A stretch of DNA of 64,000 nucleotides from DATAFF01 sp036257595. Its GTDB lineage: Bacteria; Pseudomonadota; Alphaproteobacteria; Rhizobiales; Aestuariivirgaceae. The position numbers and the translations under genes were made by a program. The stretch covers positions 1 through 64,000 of the forward strand of contig DATAFF010000158.1 in NCBI GenBank assembly GCA_036257595.1. The letters run 5' to 3'. Of the stretch, positions 19,631 through 29,106 are shown in pieces. Each line of letters opens with the position of its first letter. The first letter of the stretch is position 1. The notes below the pieces were generated by a model. It saw only the letters and a program-made list of their open reading frames with translations. It did no database searches and was not told the origin of the DNA.

Positions 19631-21106
19631 TCACTTCCTCGTGAAGGCGATGGCGAGGTCGGTGGCAACCGTCACCGACACCGTCGCGCCATATTTACCC
19701 TCGCAGACCGCCTCGGCCCACCCGATGACGGCACCGCGCTCGGTGTCGAACAGTGTAGCGCGGTAGCGGCCGGGCGCCAGCTCCGGAACGGTGATCGCCA
19801 GCGACAGCGGCGGCGCGCCGCACGCCAGCCGGCCGTCGGCGCCGACGATGTCGCGGCGCAGCAAATAGGCGACGGCCTGATCCCGGCTGGCAACGGCAAA
19901 GCGCGCGACCACCGCCTCGTCGACGACACGGCCGCGAGGATCGCGGCATAGCACCGCCGCATTCACATTGCGCCGATCGAAACGCTGCCAGGCGATGAGC
20001 GGCAGAAACTTCGTCATTGCGCGCTGGGCGGCCAGCATTCCCGGCGTCAGGCGATGGGGATGCCGGTTGGGCCAGCGCATGCCGCCGCCGGCGCCGCCGG
20101 CCGCGAGATGGGCCCATTGAACATGGCGGTGATAGTCGTCGTCGAAGGGCTCGGGCAGCGTGATCTGCTTGTCCTTGAAGCTGTGGATGGGTCCATGCTC
20201 GGAGTCGAAGAACGGTCGGCCCTTCGGTGTGTTGCCGATATTCTCCGCGACCAGCCGCCCCATCGCCACCGCCGGGTCGACGGTGTTCGCGGGATCATCG
20301 ATGGTGCCTTCCTCATAGACGTGGAGATTGGCGAAATCGAGCGCCGGATGGCGAAGGATGGTGTCGGCAAATGGGAGGTGGGGACGCCATTTCATCTCCG
20401 GTCCGAACAACGACACCGTCTGCGGATGGGCGCGGCCATGGATGCCGCGCTCGAGCCGGCGCAGATGATCGCTCAGCTCCTGGATGAAGGCGGGGAATGG
20501 CTCGGCACTCTCCTCGGCCTGACCGGGGTGGATCTCGTTCCACAGGTCCCAGGCGAAGAGCGCACCGCTTCCGCCCCAGCGCCTGGTGGCGAAGGCGAGC
20601 CGCGCCTTGACGGCGTTCATGGTCGCGGCGCAGAGCAGGGCACGCGAGGGATGATCGAGCGGACCGCCGCGCGCGCCGCTCAAGGGATGCTCGGCGAATT
20701 TGATCCAGGTCCAGAAGGTATCGAACGGGGTCAGCAGGACTCTCAGGCCAAGCTCCTCGAGCAGCGCGAACAGATCATCCCACAATTGCACCATCTCGGG
20801 GCGAAACCGCCCGATCGGGTCCTCGAGCAGGAAATCCGGAAACTCGGCATATTCGAGCATCAATCTCAGCGTGGTGACGCCATGGTCGGCGAGGCGCTCG
20901 AGATAACGGCGCGCGCCCTGTGGATCGCGCCGGCGGTAGAGGCCCGCAAGCCCTTCCCAGCAGACCGCGTCATTCTGGCCGATCGGCGTCCAGTCGCGCC
21001 CGTCGGCGGTGACGAAATAGGGCGCACCGGGGGCCACCTCGATCCAGGCAAGGCGCGGAGCGCTCTGCTTCGCACCGGTGGCAGACGCCCTTGGACGGTC
21101 GAGCAT
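19631..21106 (-). CDS. GH5-like (clan A) glycoside hydrolase
   Basis: A 491-residue TIM-barrel hydrolase. The clan GH-A pair is visible: acid/base Glu191 after Asn190 (WDLWNEIHP) and nucleophile Glu303 (FDSEHGP). HGVTTLRLMLEY near residue 75 and NLHVYEEG near 260 fit the barrel strands. Start MLDRPRAS at 21106 has GAGGGA 3 nt upstream; the frame is open farther upstream but without family features. No signal peptide is evident, so a cytoplasmic or unusually exported enzyme. Substrate unknown (beta-mannan or beta-glucan-like). A C-terminal ~130-residue beta-rich region follows the barrel. No related sugar genes are adjacent. Confidence 0.75.
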   Translation of the reverse strand: MLDRPRASATGAKQSAPRLAWIEVAPGAPYFVTADGRDWTPIGQNDAVCWEGLAGLYRRRDPQGARRYLERLADHGVTTLRLMLEYAEFPDFLLEDPIGRFRPEMVQLWDDLFALLEELGLRVLLTPFDTFWTWIKFAEHPLSGARGGPLDHPSRALLCAATMNAVKARLAFATRRWGGSGALFAWDLWNEIHPGQAEESAEPFPAFIQELSDHLRRLERGIHGRAHPQTVSLFGPEMKWRPHLPFADTILRHPALDFANLHVYEEGTIDDPANTVDPAVAMGRLVAENIGNTPKGRPFFDSEHGPIHSFKDKQITLPEPFDDDYHRHVQWAHLAAGGAGGGMRWPNRHPHRLTPGMLAAQRAMTKFLPLIAWQRFDRRNVNAAVLCRDPRGRVVDEAVVARFAVASRDQAVAYLLRRDIVGADGRLACGAPPLSLAITVPELAPGRYRATLFDTERGAVIGWAEAVCEGKYGATVSVTVATDLAIAFTRK

Positions 21107-21497
21107 CGTCCCTCGCTCGGGGTTGGTTCCGGTGAACTTCCGATGCCGCGGAATGTTCCTTCGAGTCATCGGAGCTAGAGCATGATGTAATTGGCTGGGT
21201 AGACCGAACCACATCATGCTCCAACGGCGAAAAAGCCCTTGATTGTTTGGGCGATCGCCCCTAAATGCCGGCCCACGCAAGCCGGCTTCGTGAGCAACCG
21301 GCTTGTCATTGCCAGCGCAAGGGCTGGTGGCCTTCTCCACAATCGCGGTCGCATTCGCGGTGGGCGGGAGAGCGGTTCCGGAAACCCCGTTCCGGAGGTG
21401 ACAAGCCGAGTGGCACATGAGCCGGTTTTTTGCGTTGGAGGTGATTGCCCTAAGGTGTTCGGGCGAGGATTGCGCTTGCGGGAAGGGTCCTTTGAAC
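21107..21497. other. Divergent intergenic region with GAGCATGATGT palindrome
   Basis: 391 bp between the GH5-like gene (minus) and speD (plus), presumably holding both promoters. It contains one clear inverted repeat, GAGCATGATGT (21178-21188) and ACATCATGCTC (21211-21221), with a 22-nt spacer. GAGCATGAT palindromes of this kind recur in intergenic regions of Rhizobiales. No gene is supported here. Confidence 0.6.
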
Positions 21498-21989
21498 ATG
21501 TCCGATGATTCCGTGCTCTTTGGCGAAGGCAGAGCCCTGAAGCGATCGGCTGCGTTCTCTGCCGACTATGTTTACTCCGGTGACGAGCTGCCGCATGGCG
21601 CGGCGGGCGGGCTCGATCATTTCATTGTCAAGAACGGCGTCGAATGCGCCGGAACCCATCTCATCATCGACCTGATCGGTGCCGATCGGCTCGACGACAT
21701 CGAGCTGATCGATCGCACCTTGCGGGAATGCGTCGACACCGCCGGGGCGACGCTCCTCCATATCCATCTGCATCACTTCACGCCGAACTCCGGCGTGTCG
21801 GGGGTGGCGGTGCTGGCCGAGAGCCACATCTCGATCCACACCTGGCCGGAGCGCGGCTACGCCGCCCTCGACATCTTCATGTGCGGCGATGCCCGTCCGG
21901 AGCTCTGCGTCAAGGTGCTGAAGCGCGCCTTTCGCCCCAAGGAGATCCGGGTAACCGAGCATCTGCGCGGCGAGGGCGTGTCCCGGTGA
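21498..21989 (+). CDS. speD: S-adenosylmethionine decarboxylase proenzyme
   Basis: Makes decarboxylated AdoMet, the aminopropyl donor for spermidine. 163 residues from MSDDSVLFG; a start at 21417 is possible but lacks support. The autocleavage site AESHISIHTWPE places the pyruvoyl precursor Ser109 after Glu108, followed by the catalytic His (IHT) and Cys129 (FMCGD). This is the short prokaryotic class 1B type. It overlaps the GTG start of speE by 4 nt. Confidence 0.95.
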   Translation: MSDDSVLFGEGRALKRSAAFSADYVYSGDELPHGAAGGLDHFIVKNGVECAGTHLIIDLIGADRLDDIELIDRTLRECVDTAGATLLHIHLHHFTPNSGVSGVAVLAESHISIHTWPERGYAALDIFMCGDARPELCVKVLKRAFRPKEIRVTEHLRGEGVSR

Positions 21990-22903
21990 CCGGCAAGGAC
22001 AGCCTGATCCGACGCGGCGACGGCTCGATCTGGTATCGCGAAACCCTGCATGAGAAGGACGGGCTCGCCACCGAGTACCGGGTCTCGCAGGTGCTGTTCG
22101 ACTCGGCCACCCCGCATCAGCGGCTGATCGTGGTCGACACCGACCGCGTCGGCCGGCTGGTCGCGCTGGACGGGGCGACCCAGGTCACCATGGGGGACGA
22201 GTTCGTCTATCACGAGATGATGGCGCATGTGCCGCTCCTCGCCCATGGTGCGGCGGAGGATGTGCTGATCATCGGCGGCGGCGATGGCGGGCTCGCCGAG
22301 GAGGTGCTGAAGCACGGAAACGTCAAGCGGCTGGTCATGGTCGAGATCGACGCCGGGGTGATCGACTTCGCGCGGACCCATCTCGCCGAGCTCAATCGCG
22401 GCTGCTTCGATGATCTGCGGCTTAAGCTGGTCATCGGCGACGGTAAGGACTATGCGGCCAGCGCCAGCGCGGCATTCGACGTGATTCTCGTCGATTCCAC
22501 CGACCCGGTCGGTCCTGGCGAGGTGCTGTTCACCCGGTCGTTCCATGGCGACTGCAAGCGGCTCCTGAAGCCGCGGGGCATCCTCGTCACTCAGAACGGC
22601 GTGCCGTTCCTGCAGCCCGCCGAGCTCGCGAGCACCGTCGGCAATTTCGCGCAGCTCTTCGTCGATGCCGGCTGCTATCTCGCGGTGGTCCCGACCTATG
22701 TCGGAGGCTTCATGGCGCTCGGCTGGGGCAGCGACGACCCCGCCAATCGCGCGGTGCCGCTCGAAGTGCTGGAAGCCCGCTTTGCCGCTGCCGGCCTCGC
22801 GACGCGCTATTACACGCCGGCGGTTCACAAGGCGGCCTTCGCACTCCCGGCATTCATCGAGGAGATCGTCGAAGGCGCCAAAGAGGCAGCGCGGGGCGGC
22901 TGA
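21986..22903 (+). CDS. speE: Spermidine synthase (polyamine aminopropyltransferase)
   Basis: Transfers the aminopropyl group to putrescine. 305 residues from the GTG at 21986, coupled to speD (GTGA). Family motifs: VLIIGGGDGGLAEEVLKH (dcAdoMet site), VEIDAGVI, DVILVDSTDPVGP (catalytic Asp) and a C-terminal PAFIEEI. Together with speD it completes spermidine synthesis from putrescine; no ornithine or arginine decarboxylase gene is nearby. Confidence 0.95.
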   Translation: MTGKDSLIRRGDGSIWYRETLHEKDGLATEYRVSQVLFDSATPHQRLIVVDTDRVGRLVALDGATQVTMGDEFVYHEMMAHVPLLAHGAAEDVLIIGGGDGGLAEEVLKHGNVKRLVMVEIDAGVIDFARTHLAELNRGCFDDLRLKLVIGDGKDYAASASAAFDVILVDSTDPVGPGEVLFTRSFHGDCKRLLKPRGILVTQNGVPFLQPAELASTVGNFAQLFVDAGCYLAVVPTYVGGFMALGWGSDDPANRAVPLEVLEARFAAAGLATRYYTPAVHKAAFALPAFIEEIVEGAKEAARGG

Positions 22904-23083
22904 TCGCTGCTTCAGGAGCGGCTCAGACGCCGATTTGCGTTGCTGATCTGCCACACCCGACTTCCAGACTGGCGTCCGTGTCGCGCCGGTCATTGATGCT
23001 GGCCTGAGGCTTTGGCAGTCTTTCCAGTGGAAGGCGGGCCGGGCGCCTAGGGCGGATTCATCGCATCAGATCGGGGTAGGATC

Positions 23084-23671
23084 ATGAGAAGGGGTATCTT
23101 CGCGGGCGTTCTGGCAGTGGCCGTCGCCCTCGGTTCGGTGCCTGCACAGGCGGTTCAGTCGTCGGGTTGCTTTCTGCTGGGGTGCATTTTCCAGGGTCGC
23201 TTGAGCGGCGGTACCACCCGCGCGATGGTGACCTTTCCGGAAGGCAGCAAGTACAAGAAGGGCTCGATCATCGTCCGCACGCCCGAGCGCGCGCTCTATT
23301 TCGTCTTGGGCGACGGCAGGGCCATGCGCTACCGGGTCGGCGTCGGCCGGGAAGGATTTCAGTGGTCGGGCAACTCGCGGATCAGCAACAAGGCGGAATG
23401 GCCGAGCTGGACCCCGCCGCCCGAGATGATCGAGCGGGAGCTCCGCGAAAACGGCCGTGCGATCCCGACCTTCATGCCGGGCGGTCCCAACAACCCGCTC
23501 GGCGCGCGCGCCCTCTATATCGGCGGCACCATCTACCGCATCCACGGCACCAACCAGGCCTCCACCATCGGTGGTGCAGTGTCGTCGGGCTGCATTCGCA
23601 TGATGAATGCCGACGTCATCGACCTCTACGAGCGGGTCAAGGTCGGCGCACGGGTTTACGTGTATCAATGA
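23084..23671 (+). CDS. L,D-transpeptidase (YkuD domain)
   Basis: A 195-residue periplasmic protein with a signal peptide (residues 1-23, AQA cleavage). The YkuD active site is complete: His154 in IHGTN and catalytic Cys170 in SSGCIRM. Known: these enzymes form 3-3 peptidoglycan cross-links or attach lipoproteins to peptidoglycan. It is monocistronic. The 180 bp upstream separate it from speE, and a strong hairpin lies ~185 bp downstream. Confidence 0.93.
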   Translation: MRRGIFAGVLAVAVALGSVPAQAVQSSGCFLLGCIFQGRLSGGTTRAMVTFPEGSKYKKGSIIVRTPERALYFVLGDGRAMRYRVGVGREGFQWSGNSRISNKAEWPSWTPPPEMIERELRENGRAIPTFMPGGPNNPLGARALYIGGTIYRIHGTNQASTIGGAVSSGCIRMMNADVIDLYERVKVGARVYVYQ

Positions 23672-23855
23672 GCTGATCGGCAGAAATCCTGGAAAAATCG
23701 AGGGCCGCGCACCGCCAAGGTCGCGGCCTTCGCCGTCTCCCGAGACTGGTCTTCCCGTGCCGCTCGCGCTCGCCGGGATGGCTCGGTGGAGGCTGGTTTC
23801 GGCCCCAAGAAGGGGCAAAATCGTCCGTATACTGAACAACTTCCCGTAAGCACGA

Positions 23856-23880
23856 AGCCCCGGTTCTGAGAACCGGGGCT
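23856..23880. terminator. Hairpin between convergent genes
   Basis: AGCCCCGGTTCT and AGAACCGGGGCT form a perfect 12-bp inverted repeat around one base (in practice an 11-bp stem with a 3-nt loop). It lies between the transpeptidase gene and the convergent basic-protein gene. No good T-run follows on either side, so efficiency is uncertain. Confidence 0.6.
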
Positions 23881-23915
23881 CCGCTATGCCTTATGCCGTC
23901 AGAAGTCGATAGGTT

Positions 23916-24035
23916 TTACCGCTTCTTGCCAGCCGGCTTCTTCGCCGACTTCTTGGCGGCCTTCTTGGCTGCCTTTTTGGCGGCGGGCTTCTTCGCGGCC
24001 TTCTTGGCCGGAGCTTTCTTGGCTGCAGTTGCCAT
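23916..24035 (-). CDS. Lys/Ala/Pro-rich histone H1-like small protein
   Basis: A 39-residue frame on the minus strand: MATAAKKAPAKKAAKKPAAK and onward, ending KKPAGKKR. About 46% Lys plus Arg, the remainder almost all Ala and Pro. A GGGGAG ribosome site lies 10 nt upstream. It resembles the C-terminal tail of eukaryotic H1 and the bacterial AlgP/Hc1-type DNA-binding proteins. Inference: a nucleoid-associated or RNA-binding polycation. An overlapping longer frame on the same strand is a shadow. It is convergent with the L,D-transpeptidase gene. Confidence 0.8.
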   Translation of the reverse strand: MATAAKKAPAKKAAKKPAAKKAAKKAAKKSAKKPAGKKR

Positions 24036-24521
24036 TCGTGAGATCTCCCCGAATGAGTGATGGAGATGTTTTTACGCTTTTACTGACCGGTCGCTTCGAC
24101 CTGCCCCATCGCAGCGGACCGAGATCCGAAGAGATGGCGAACATCAAGATTCAAACACCGACACATGACGCTCGATTCGACAAGACGAAACCAACCGGTA
24201 ATCAACATCAGTACCCTGATTTTTGTTCTAGTGGGTTAACAAAAATGACTCTTCGCGAGCCTCATGTCGATTCTTTTGTCGCGGTGTTGGTCCCATCAGG
24301 CACCTCGAACTGGTGTGATCGAAGCCACTGTCAAGCCGATATGTCAGTGTACGAACAAATAATTGCTTTGAAGAATCAATGGGAGTGAGAGGCGAGCGCC
24401 GTGAAAGCACGCAGTCGCTCCAAGCTCTTGCCAAGCAAAAAATTTTTTCCGATCGAGCGGTGCTCCCAGGCGGCTTTAAGCATCGCGGAGCGGCTTGCAC
24501 GGTGCAGAAAGTGCAGATTGA
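24036..24521. other. AT-richer intergenic region without a supported gene
   Basis: About 490 bp between the basic-protein gene and repeat site E, visibly less GC-rich than the surroundings. It contains an AT-rich inverted repeat ATTTTTGTT / AACAAAAAT (24219-24246, 10-nt loop) and AAAAAATTTTTT near 24440. Open frames of about 90-120 codons here have no recognisable features or ribosome sites. It must contain the promoter of the basic-protein gene. An sRNA cannot be excluded. Confidence 0.5.
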
Positions 24522-24594
24522 CGGCAGTAGGCGTTAGGCAATAGGCCGTGAGTGATGCCCCTGCCGAGTGCCTATTGCCTACCTGCCGACTGCC
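24522..24594. repeat. Heptamer inverted repeat, site E (TAGGCAG family)
   Basis: CGGCAGTAGGCGTTAGGCAA and TAGGCCGT on the left; TGCCTATTGCCTACCTGCCG then ACTGCC on the right. It lies 5 bp beyond the nrdJ stop (minus strand). The right end (24569-24594) matches the ends of sites A and C with one insertion. Confidence 0.8.
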
Positions 24595-24599
24595 TCGCC

Positions 24600-27500
24600 G
24601 CTCAGCTGCAGCCGCTGGTGCCGCCGCAGGTATCGCATTTGAAGCAGGTGCCGTTGCGCACCATGGTGTAGTTGCCGCAATCGCCGCACATCTCGCCCTC
24701 ATAGCCCTTCATGCGGGCGATGGCGCGCAGCTCCTCGGCTTCCGACACCACCGGCTGGGCCAGACGCGGCGCCACCGCGACCACCGCCACCTGCTCGAGC
24801 CGCGCCTGGCTGTCGTGGACCGGATTGCTCACGGGCTGAACCACGGCAAGGGGCGCAGCACTCGGCATGAACACGACATTGGCGAGGTCGCGCTGGCGCA
24901 CATAGCCATAGGACAGCACCTTGGCGGCCGGCACCGGTGCGGGAGCGGGCGGCCGCGTCGTCTCGACATCGCCGCCGCCGGCGGGCGCCTTGCCCTCGCG
25001 CACGCCGCGGCCCATGGCATCGAAGCCGATGTCGGAAGGATCGACATGGGCGAGGTCGTTGCGCCCGAGATAGGACACCGCGAGCTCCCGGAAGACATAG
25101 TCGAGGATCGAGGTGGCGCTCTTGATGGCCTCGTTGCCCTGCACCATGCCGGCCGGTTCGAAGCGGGTGAAGGTGAAAGCCTCGACATATTCCTCGAGCG
25201 GCACGCCATATTGCAGGCCGAGCGAAATGGCGATGGCGAAGTTGTTCATCATCGCCCGGAAAGCCGCGCCTTCCTTGTGCATGTCGATGAAGATCTCGCC
25301 GAGCCGCCCGTCATCATACTCGCCGGTGCGCAGATAGAGCTTATGGCCGCCGACAATGGCCTTCTGGGTATAGCCCTTGCGGCGGAGCGGCATTTTCTCG
25401 CGGTCCCGCCTGATCACCTCGACGAAGCGCTCGACCACCTTCTCGATGCGCTGCACGGCCGGCTGGGCTGCCACCACCTGCTCGGCCAGGCTCTCCTCGG
25501 CCTCGTCGTCGCCCACGAGCTGGGCCGCCAGGGGCTGCGACAGCTTGGAGCCGTCGCGATAAAGCGCATTGGCCTTGAGCGCCAGCTTCCAGGACAGCAT
25601 GTAGGCGTTGAGGCAGTCCTCGAGGGAGGCGTCGTTGGGCATGTTGATGGTCTTGGAGATCGCCCCCGAGATGAAGGGCTGCGCGGCCGCCATCATGTGG
25701 ATGTGGCTCTCGACCGAGAGGCAGCGCTTGCCGAGCCGGCCGCAGGGATTGGCGCAGTCGAACACCGGATAGTGCTCGGGCTTGAGATGGGGCGCGCCTT
25801 CGAGGGTCATCGCGCCGCACACATGGATATTGGCCTGCTCGATCTCCCGTTTCGAGAAGCCGAGATGGCCGAGAAGGTCGAAGCCGGGATCGCCGAGCTC
25901 GGCGTCGCCGAGCTTCAGCACGTCGCGGCAGAATTCCTCGCCGAGGGTGAATTTGTTGAAGACGAATTTGATGTCGAAGGCCGAGGCCAGGACGTTCTCG
26001 ACCGCCGCGATCTCCGCCGCGCCGAAGCCCTTGCGCTTCAGCGTCTCATGGGAGATGGCGGGCGAGCCGGCGAGCGTCCCGAGACCGACCGCATAGTTGA
26101 CGATGGCCTCGATCTCGTCCGGCGAATAGCCGAGCGAGCGCAGCGCGTCGGGCACCGCCTGGTTGATGATCTTGAAGTAGCCGCCGCCGGCCAGCTTCTT
26201 GAACTTGACCAGGGCGAAGTCGGGCTCGATGCCGGTGGTGTCGCAATCCATCACCAGACCGATCGTGCCGGTCGGGGCGATCACCGTCGCCTGGGCATTG
26301 CGGTAGCCGTGACGCTCGCCAAGCTTGACGGCGAGGTCCCAGGCCACCATGGCGCGGTCGGCGAGCAGCTTTTCCGGGCAGTGCTGGTGGTCGAGGGCGA
26401 CGGGGAGGGTGCTCAGGCCCTCATAACCGTCGACCTGGCCGTGGGCGGCGCGCCAGTGATTGCGCATCACCCGGAGCATGTCGCTGCGGTTCTCGGCGAA
26501 GCTCGGGAACGGCCCGAGCTCGCCCGCCATCTCGGCCGAGGTGGCATAGGCGATGCCGGTCATCAGCGCCGAGATGGCGCCGCACAACGCCCGGCCCTCG
26601 GGCGAGTCATAGGCGATGCCGCTCGACATCAGGAGGCCGCCGATATTGGCGAAGCCCAGGCCCAGCGTACGGAAGGCGTAGGAGAGCCTGGCGATCTCGC
26701 GCGAGGGGAACTGCGCCATGGTCACCGAGATCTCGAGCACCAGCGTCCACAGCCTGACCGCATGCTCGAAGGCCTCGACATCGAAGTGGCCGGTCGCCTG
26801 GTCGCGGAACTGCATCAGGTTCAGCGAGGCGAGATTGCACGCCGTGTCGTCGAGGAACATATATTCCGAGCACGGGTTCGAGGCGCGGATCTCGCCGCTT
26901 GCCCGGCAGGTGTGCCAGTCATTGATCGTGGTGTGGAACTGGATGCCGGGGTCGGCGGAGGCCCAGGCCGCATAGCCGATCTTCTCCCACAGGTCGCGGG
27001 CCTGAACCGAGCGCGCCACGCCCTTCCTGGAGCGCCATTTGAGGTCGAAGCGCCCGCCGCTCTCGACGGCGGCGAGGAAGGCATCGGTGACCCGCACCGA
27101 ATTGTTGGAGTTCTGCCCCGACACCGTGCGATAGGCCTCGCCGTCCCAGTCGGTGTCGTAGATGTCGATCGGCAGCTCCTTGTGACCCTGGCGGGCGAAT
27201 TGTATGGCGCGCTTGATCATGCCGTCGGCGACGTGGTTGCGCCGGGCCTCGCGAACGGCGCGCTTGAGCGCCGGGTTCTTGTCGATCTCGAAACAGTCGG
27301 TTCCCGGCCCCTCGCAATTGATGCAGGCCTTCATGATCGCGGTGACGTGCTTCTTCACCATCAGCGAGCCGGCGACAAGGGAGGCGACCTTCTCCTCCTC
27401 CTTCACCTTCCAGCCGATATAGGCCTCGATATCCGGGTGATCGATGTCGACCACCACCATCTTGGCGGCGCGCCGGGTGGTGCCGCCGGATTTGATCGCG

Positions 27501-28297
27501 CCGGCGGCGCGGTCGCCGATCTTGAGGAAGCTCATCAGGCCCGACGACTTGCCGCCGCCCGACAGCGGCTCGTTCTCGCCGCGCAGCTTCGAGAAGTTCG
27601 AGCCGGTGCCCGAGCCGTATTTGAACAGCCGCGCCTCGCGCACCCACAGATCCATGATGCCGTTGTCGTTGACGAGGTCGTCCTCGATCGACTGGATGAA
27701 GCAGGCATGCGGCTGGGGATGCTCATAGGCGGAGCGCGACTGGACGAGCTCGCCGGTCTTGTGGTCGACATAGAAATGGCCCTGGCCCGGCCCGTCTATG
27801 CCATAGGCCCAGTGGAGGCCGGTGTTGAACCATTGCGGCGAGTTGGGCGCGCATTTCTGGCTCGCCAGCATGAAGCAATGCTCGTCATAGAAGGCGCGCG
27901 CATCCTCCTCGCCGTCGAAATAGCCGCCCTTCCAGCCCCAATAGGTCCAGGTGCCGGCGAGCCGGTGGAAGACCTCCTTGGCGGAGCGCTCCGAGCCGGT
28001 ACGCTGGCCGTCGGGAAGCTTGGCGAGGGCCGAATCGTCCGGCACCGAGCGCCACAGCCAGGACGGCACGCCGTCTTCCGCGACCCGCTTGACCGCCCGC
28101 GGCACCCCGGCCTTGCGGAAATATTTCTGAGCGAGAATGTCCGAGGCAACCTGGCTCCAGCCGGCGGGAACCTCGATCGCCTCCTGGCGGAACACCACCG
28201 AGCCGTCCGGATTCCGGATCTCACTGGTCACGTTGCGGAACGCGAGCCCCTCATAAGGAGACTGGCCGTCTGTCGTGAACCGGCGCTGAATACGCAT
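24600..28297 (-). CDS. nrdJ: Adenosylcobalamin-dependent (class II) ribonucleotide reductase
   Basis: Reduces ribonucleotides to deoxyribonucleotides with a B12-generated thiyl radical, independent of oxygen. 1231 residues, the length of the long alphaproteobacterial NrdJ. Substrate-site blocks [56 protein letters not shown] and APTGTIGL are present. The C-terminus is Cys-rich ([16 protein letters not shown], final GCS), a zinc-ribbon or redox-relay tail. No nrdAB or nrdDG is nearby. Regulation: a pair of NrdR-type boxes in the promoter region and two small hairpins in the leader. Confidence 0.96.
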
Positions 28298-28692
28298 TGT
28301 CTTCCCCGCTCTTGTTGGCTGAGTTTTGCCCAGCCTTTCCCCTTCGGTCCGAACGGACCGGCCCCAAAAATCCCCATTTCCCGAAGTTGCCCTGCGCGAT
28401 TCGCTACCAGCGCCCGGGCCTACGACTCACTGTTGTTTTTCTCCCAACCACTCCACATCTAGATCATTAACAAAGCGTAAACACAACATGTGGGGGATGG
28501 AGAGTTGTGGATGACGTTCTTGTGAAGCCTTCCAAAGGTACATTGCCACGCGCTGTTTGGCTCGCAATCAAAATGGAGGACCCACCAACTTTCCACGTGT
28601 TTCGCAGTTCTTTCACGCTGGACTTGCAGCAGGACCGTCGCCATAGTCGCGCCCGTCAAGCGGCAGAACGCCCGTCAAGCGGCGAAAGACCA
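28298..28692. other. nrdJ / NDUFA12 divergent regulatory region
   Basis: 395 bp. Nearest nrdJ are two leader inverted repeats: GGCTGAGTTTTGCCCAGCC (28317-28335) and CGGTCCG-AA-CGGACCG (28345-28360). Then come two NrdR-type boxes, and near the NDUFA12 side a 15-bp direct repeat CGCCCGTCAAGCGGC at 28650-28664 and 28669-28683. No cobalamin-riboswitch B12 box is seen. The frame upstream of NDUFA12 (from 28507) looks non-coding. Confidence 0.65.
28450..28496. promoter_or_regulatory. Tandem NrdR boxes
   Basis: ACTCCACATCTAGATC (28450-28465) and ACACAACATGTGGGGG (28481-28496). Both keep the six most conserved positions of the known NrdR box (C4, A6, A8, T9, T11, G13 of acaCwAtATaTwGtgt), and their starts are 31 bp apart, the known spacing for cooperative NrdR binding. 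They lie ~150 bp upstream of nrdJ, so NrdR repression of nrdJ under high dATP is predicted. Confidence 0.75.
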
Positions 28693-29106
28693 ATGAATCG
28701 CGCGAAAGAGCTTCTCCTCCAGCTCTTCACCTGGTGGAACGGGTCCACCTTGGGGCTGCGGCTCTATACGTGGTGGCAAGGCGAGTTCGTCGGAGAAGAC
28801 GCGTTCGGCAATCGCTACTTCCGGGCGCCGTCGGCGATTCCCCGCTCCATCCCGGAGCGCCGGTGGGTCGTCTACAACGGCTATGCCGAGGGCTCGAAGG
28901 TGCCGCCCGGCTGGTGGGGCTGGATGCACCACCGCGACGCGCTCCCGCCGACGTCGGAGGCGTTCCGGCCGAAACCATGGGAAAAGCCGCATGAGCCCAA
29001 TCTCACCGGCACGCCCGCCGCCTATCGTCCGACCGGCAGCATCCTTTACCCGAAGCCCGAGGCCCAGGGTGAGCCGGCCTATCAGCCTTGGAGTCCCGAG
29101 CCATGA
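28693..29106 (+). CDS. NADH:ubiquinone oxidoreductase subunit NDUFA12 (B17.2) homologue
   Basis: An accessory complex I subunit shared by Alphaproteobacteria and mitochondria. 137 residues; the core LYTWWQGEFVGEDAFGNRYF, then RRWVVYNG and PPGWWGWMHHR are diagnostic. I chose the ATG at 28693 because similarity begins there; the open frame upstream is unlikely to be translated. It overlaps the mlaD start by 4 nt (ATGA) and heads a four-gene run of ATGA-coupled genes. Confidence 0.94.
   Translation: MNRAKELLLQLFTWWNGSTLGLRLYTWWQGEFVGEDAFGNRYFRAPSAIPRSIPERRWVVYNGYAEGSKVPPGWWGWMHHRDALPPTSEAFRPKPWEKPHEPNLTGTPAAYRPTGSILYPKPEAQGEPAYQPWSPEP

Noticed and set aside
23899..24147. 82-codon minus-strand frame over the polycation gene
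   Set aside because: It lies in another frame; the 39-codon frame with its own ribosome site and coherent Lys/Ala composition is the real one.
24029..24388. 119-codon + strand frame in the AT-richer gap
   Set aside because: No ribosome site, no domain, atypical composition, and its start overlaps the polycation gene's start region.
24548..28462. 1304-codon open frame on the + strand opposite nrdJ
   Set aside because: It mirrors nrdJ codon for codon; high GC makes the antisense frame stop-free. Its composition is low-complexity and it has no recognisable domain, whereas nrdJ is unmistakable.
28298..28500. Cobalamin riboswitch upstream of nrdJ
   Set aside because: Expected for a B12-related gene, but no B12 box (GCCACTG) or long structured leader is visible on the minus strand; NrdR boxes explain the region better.
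28507..28692. N-terminal extension of the NDUFA12 homologue
   Set aside because: The added residues do not match the family and include the direct-repeat region; the ATG at 28693 fits the known N-terminus.
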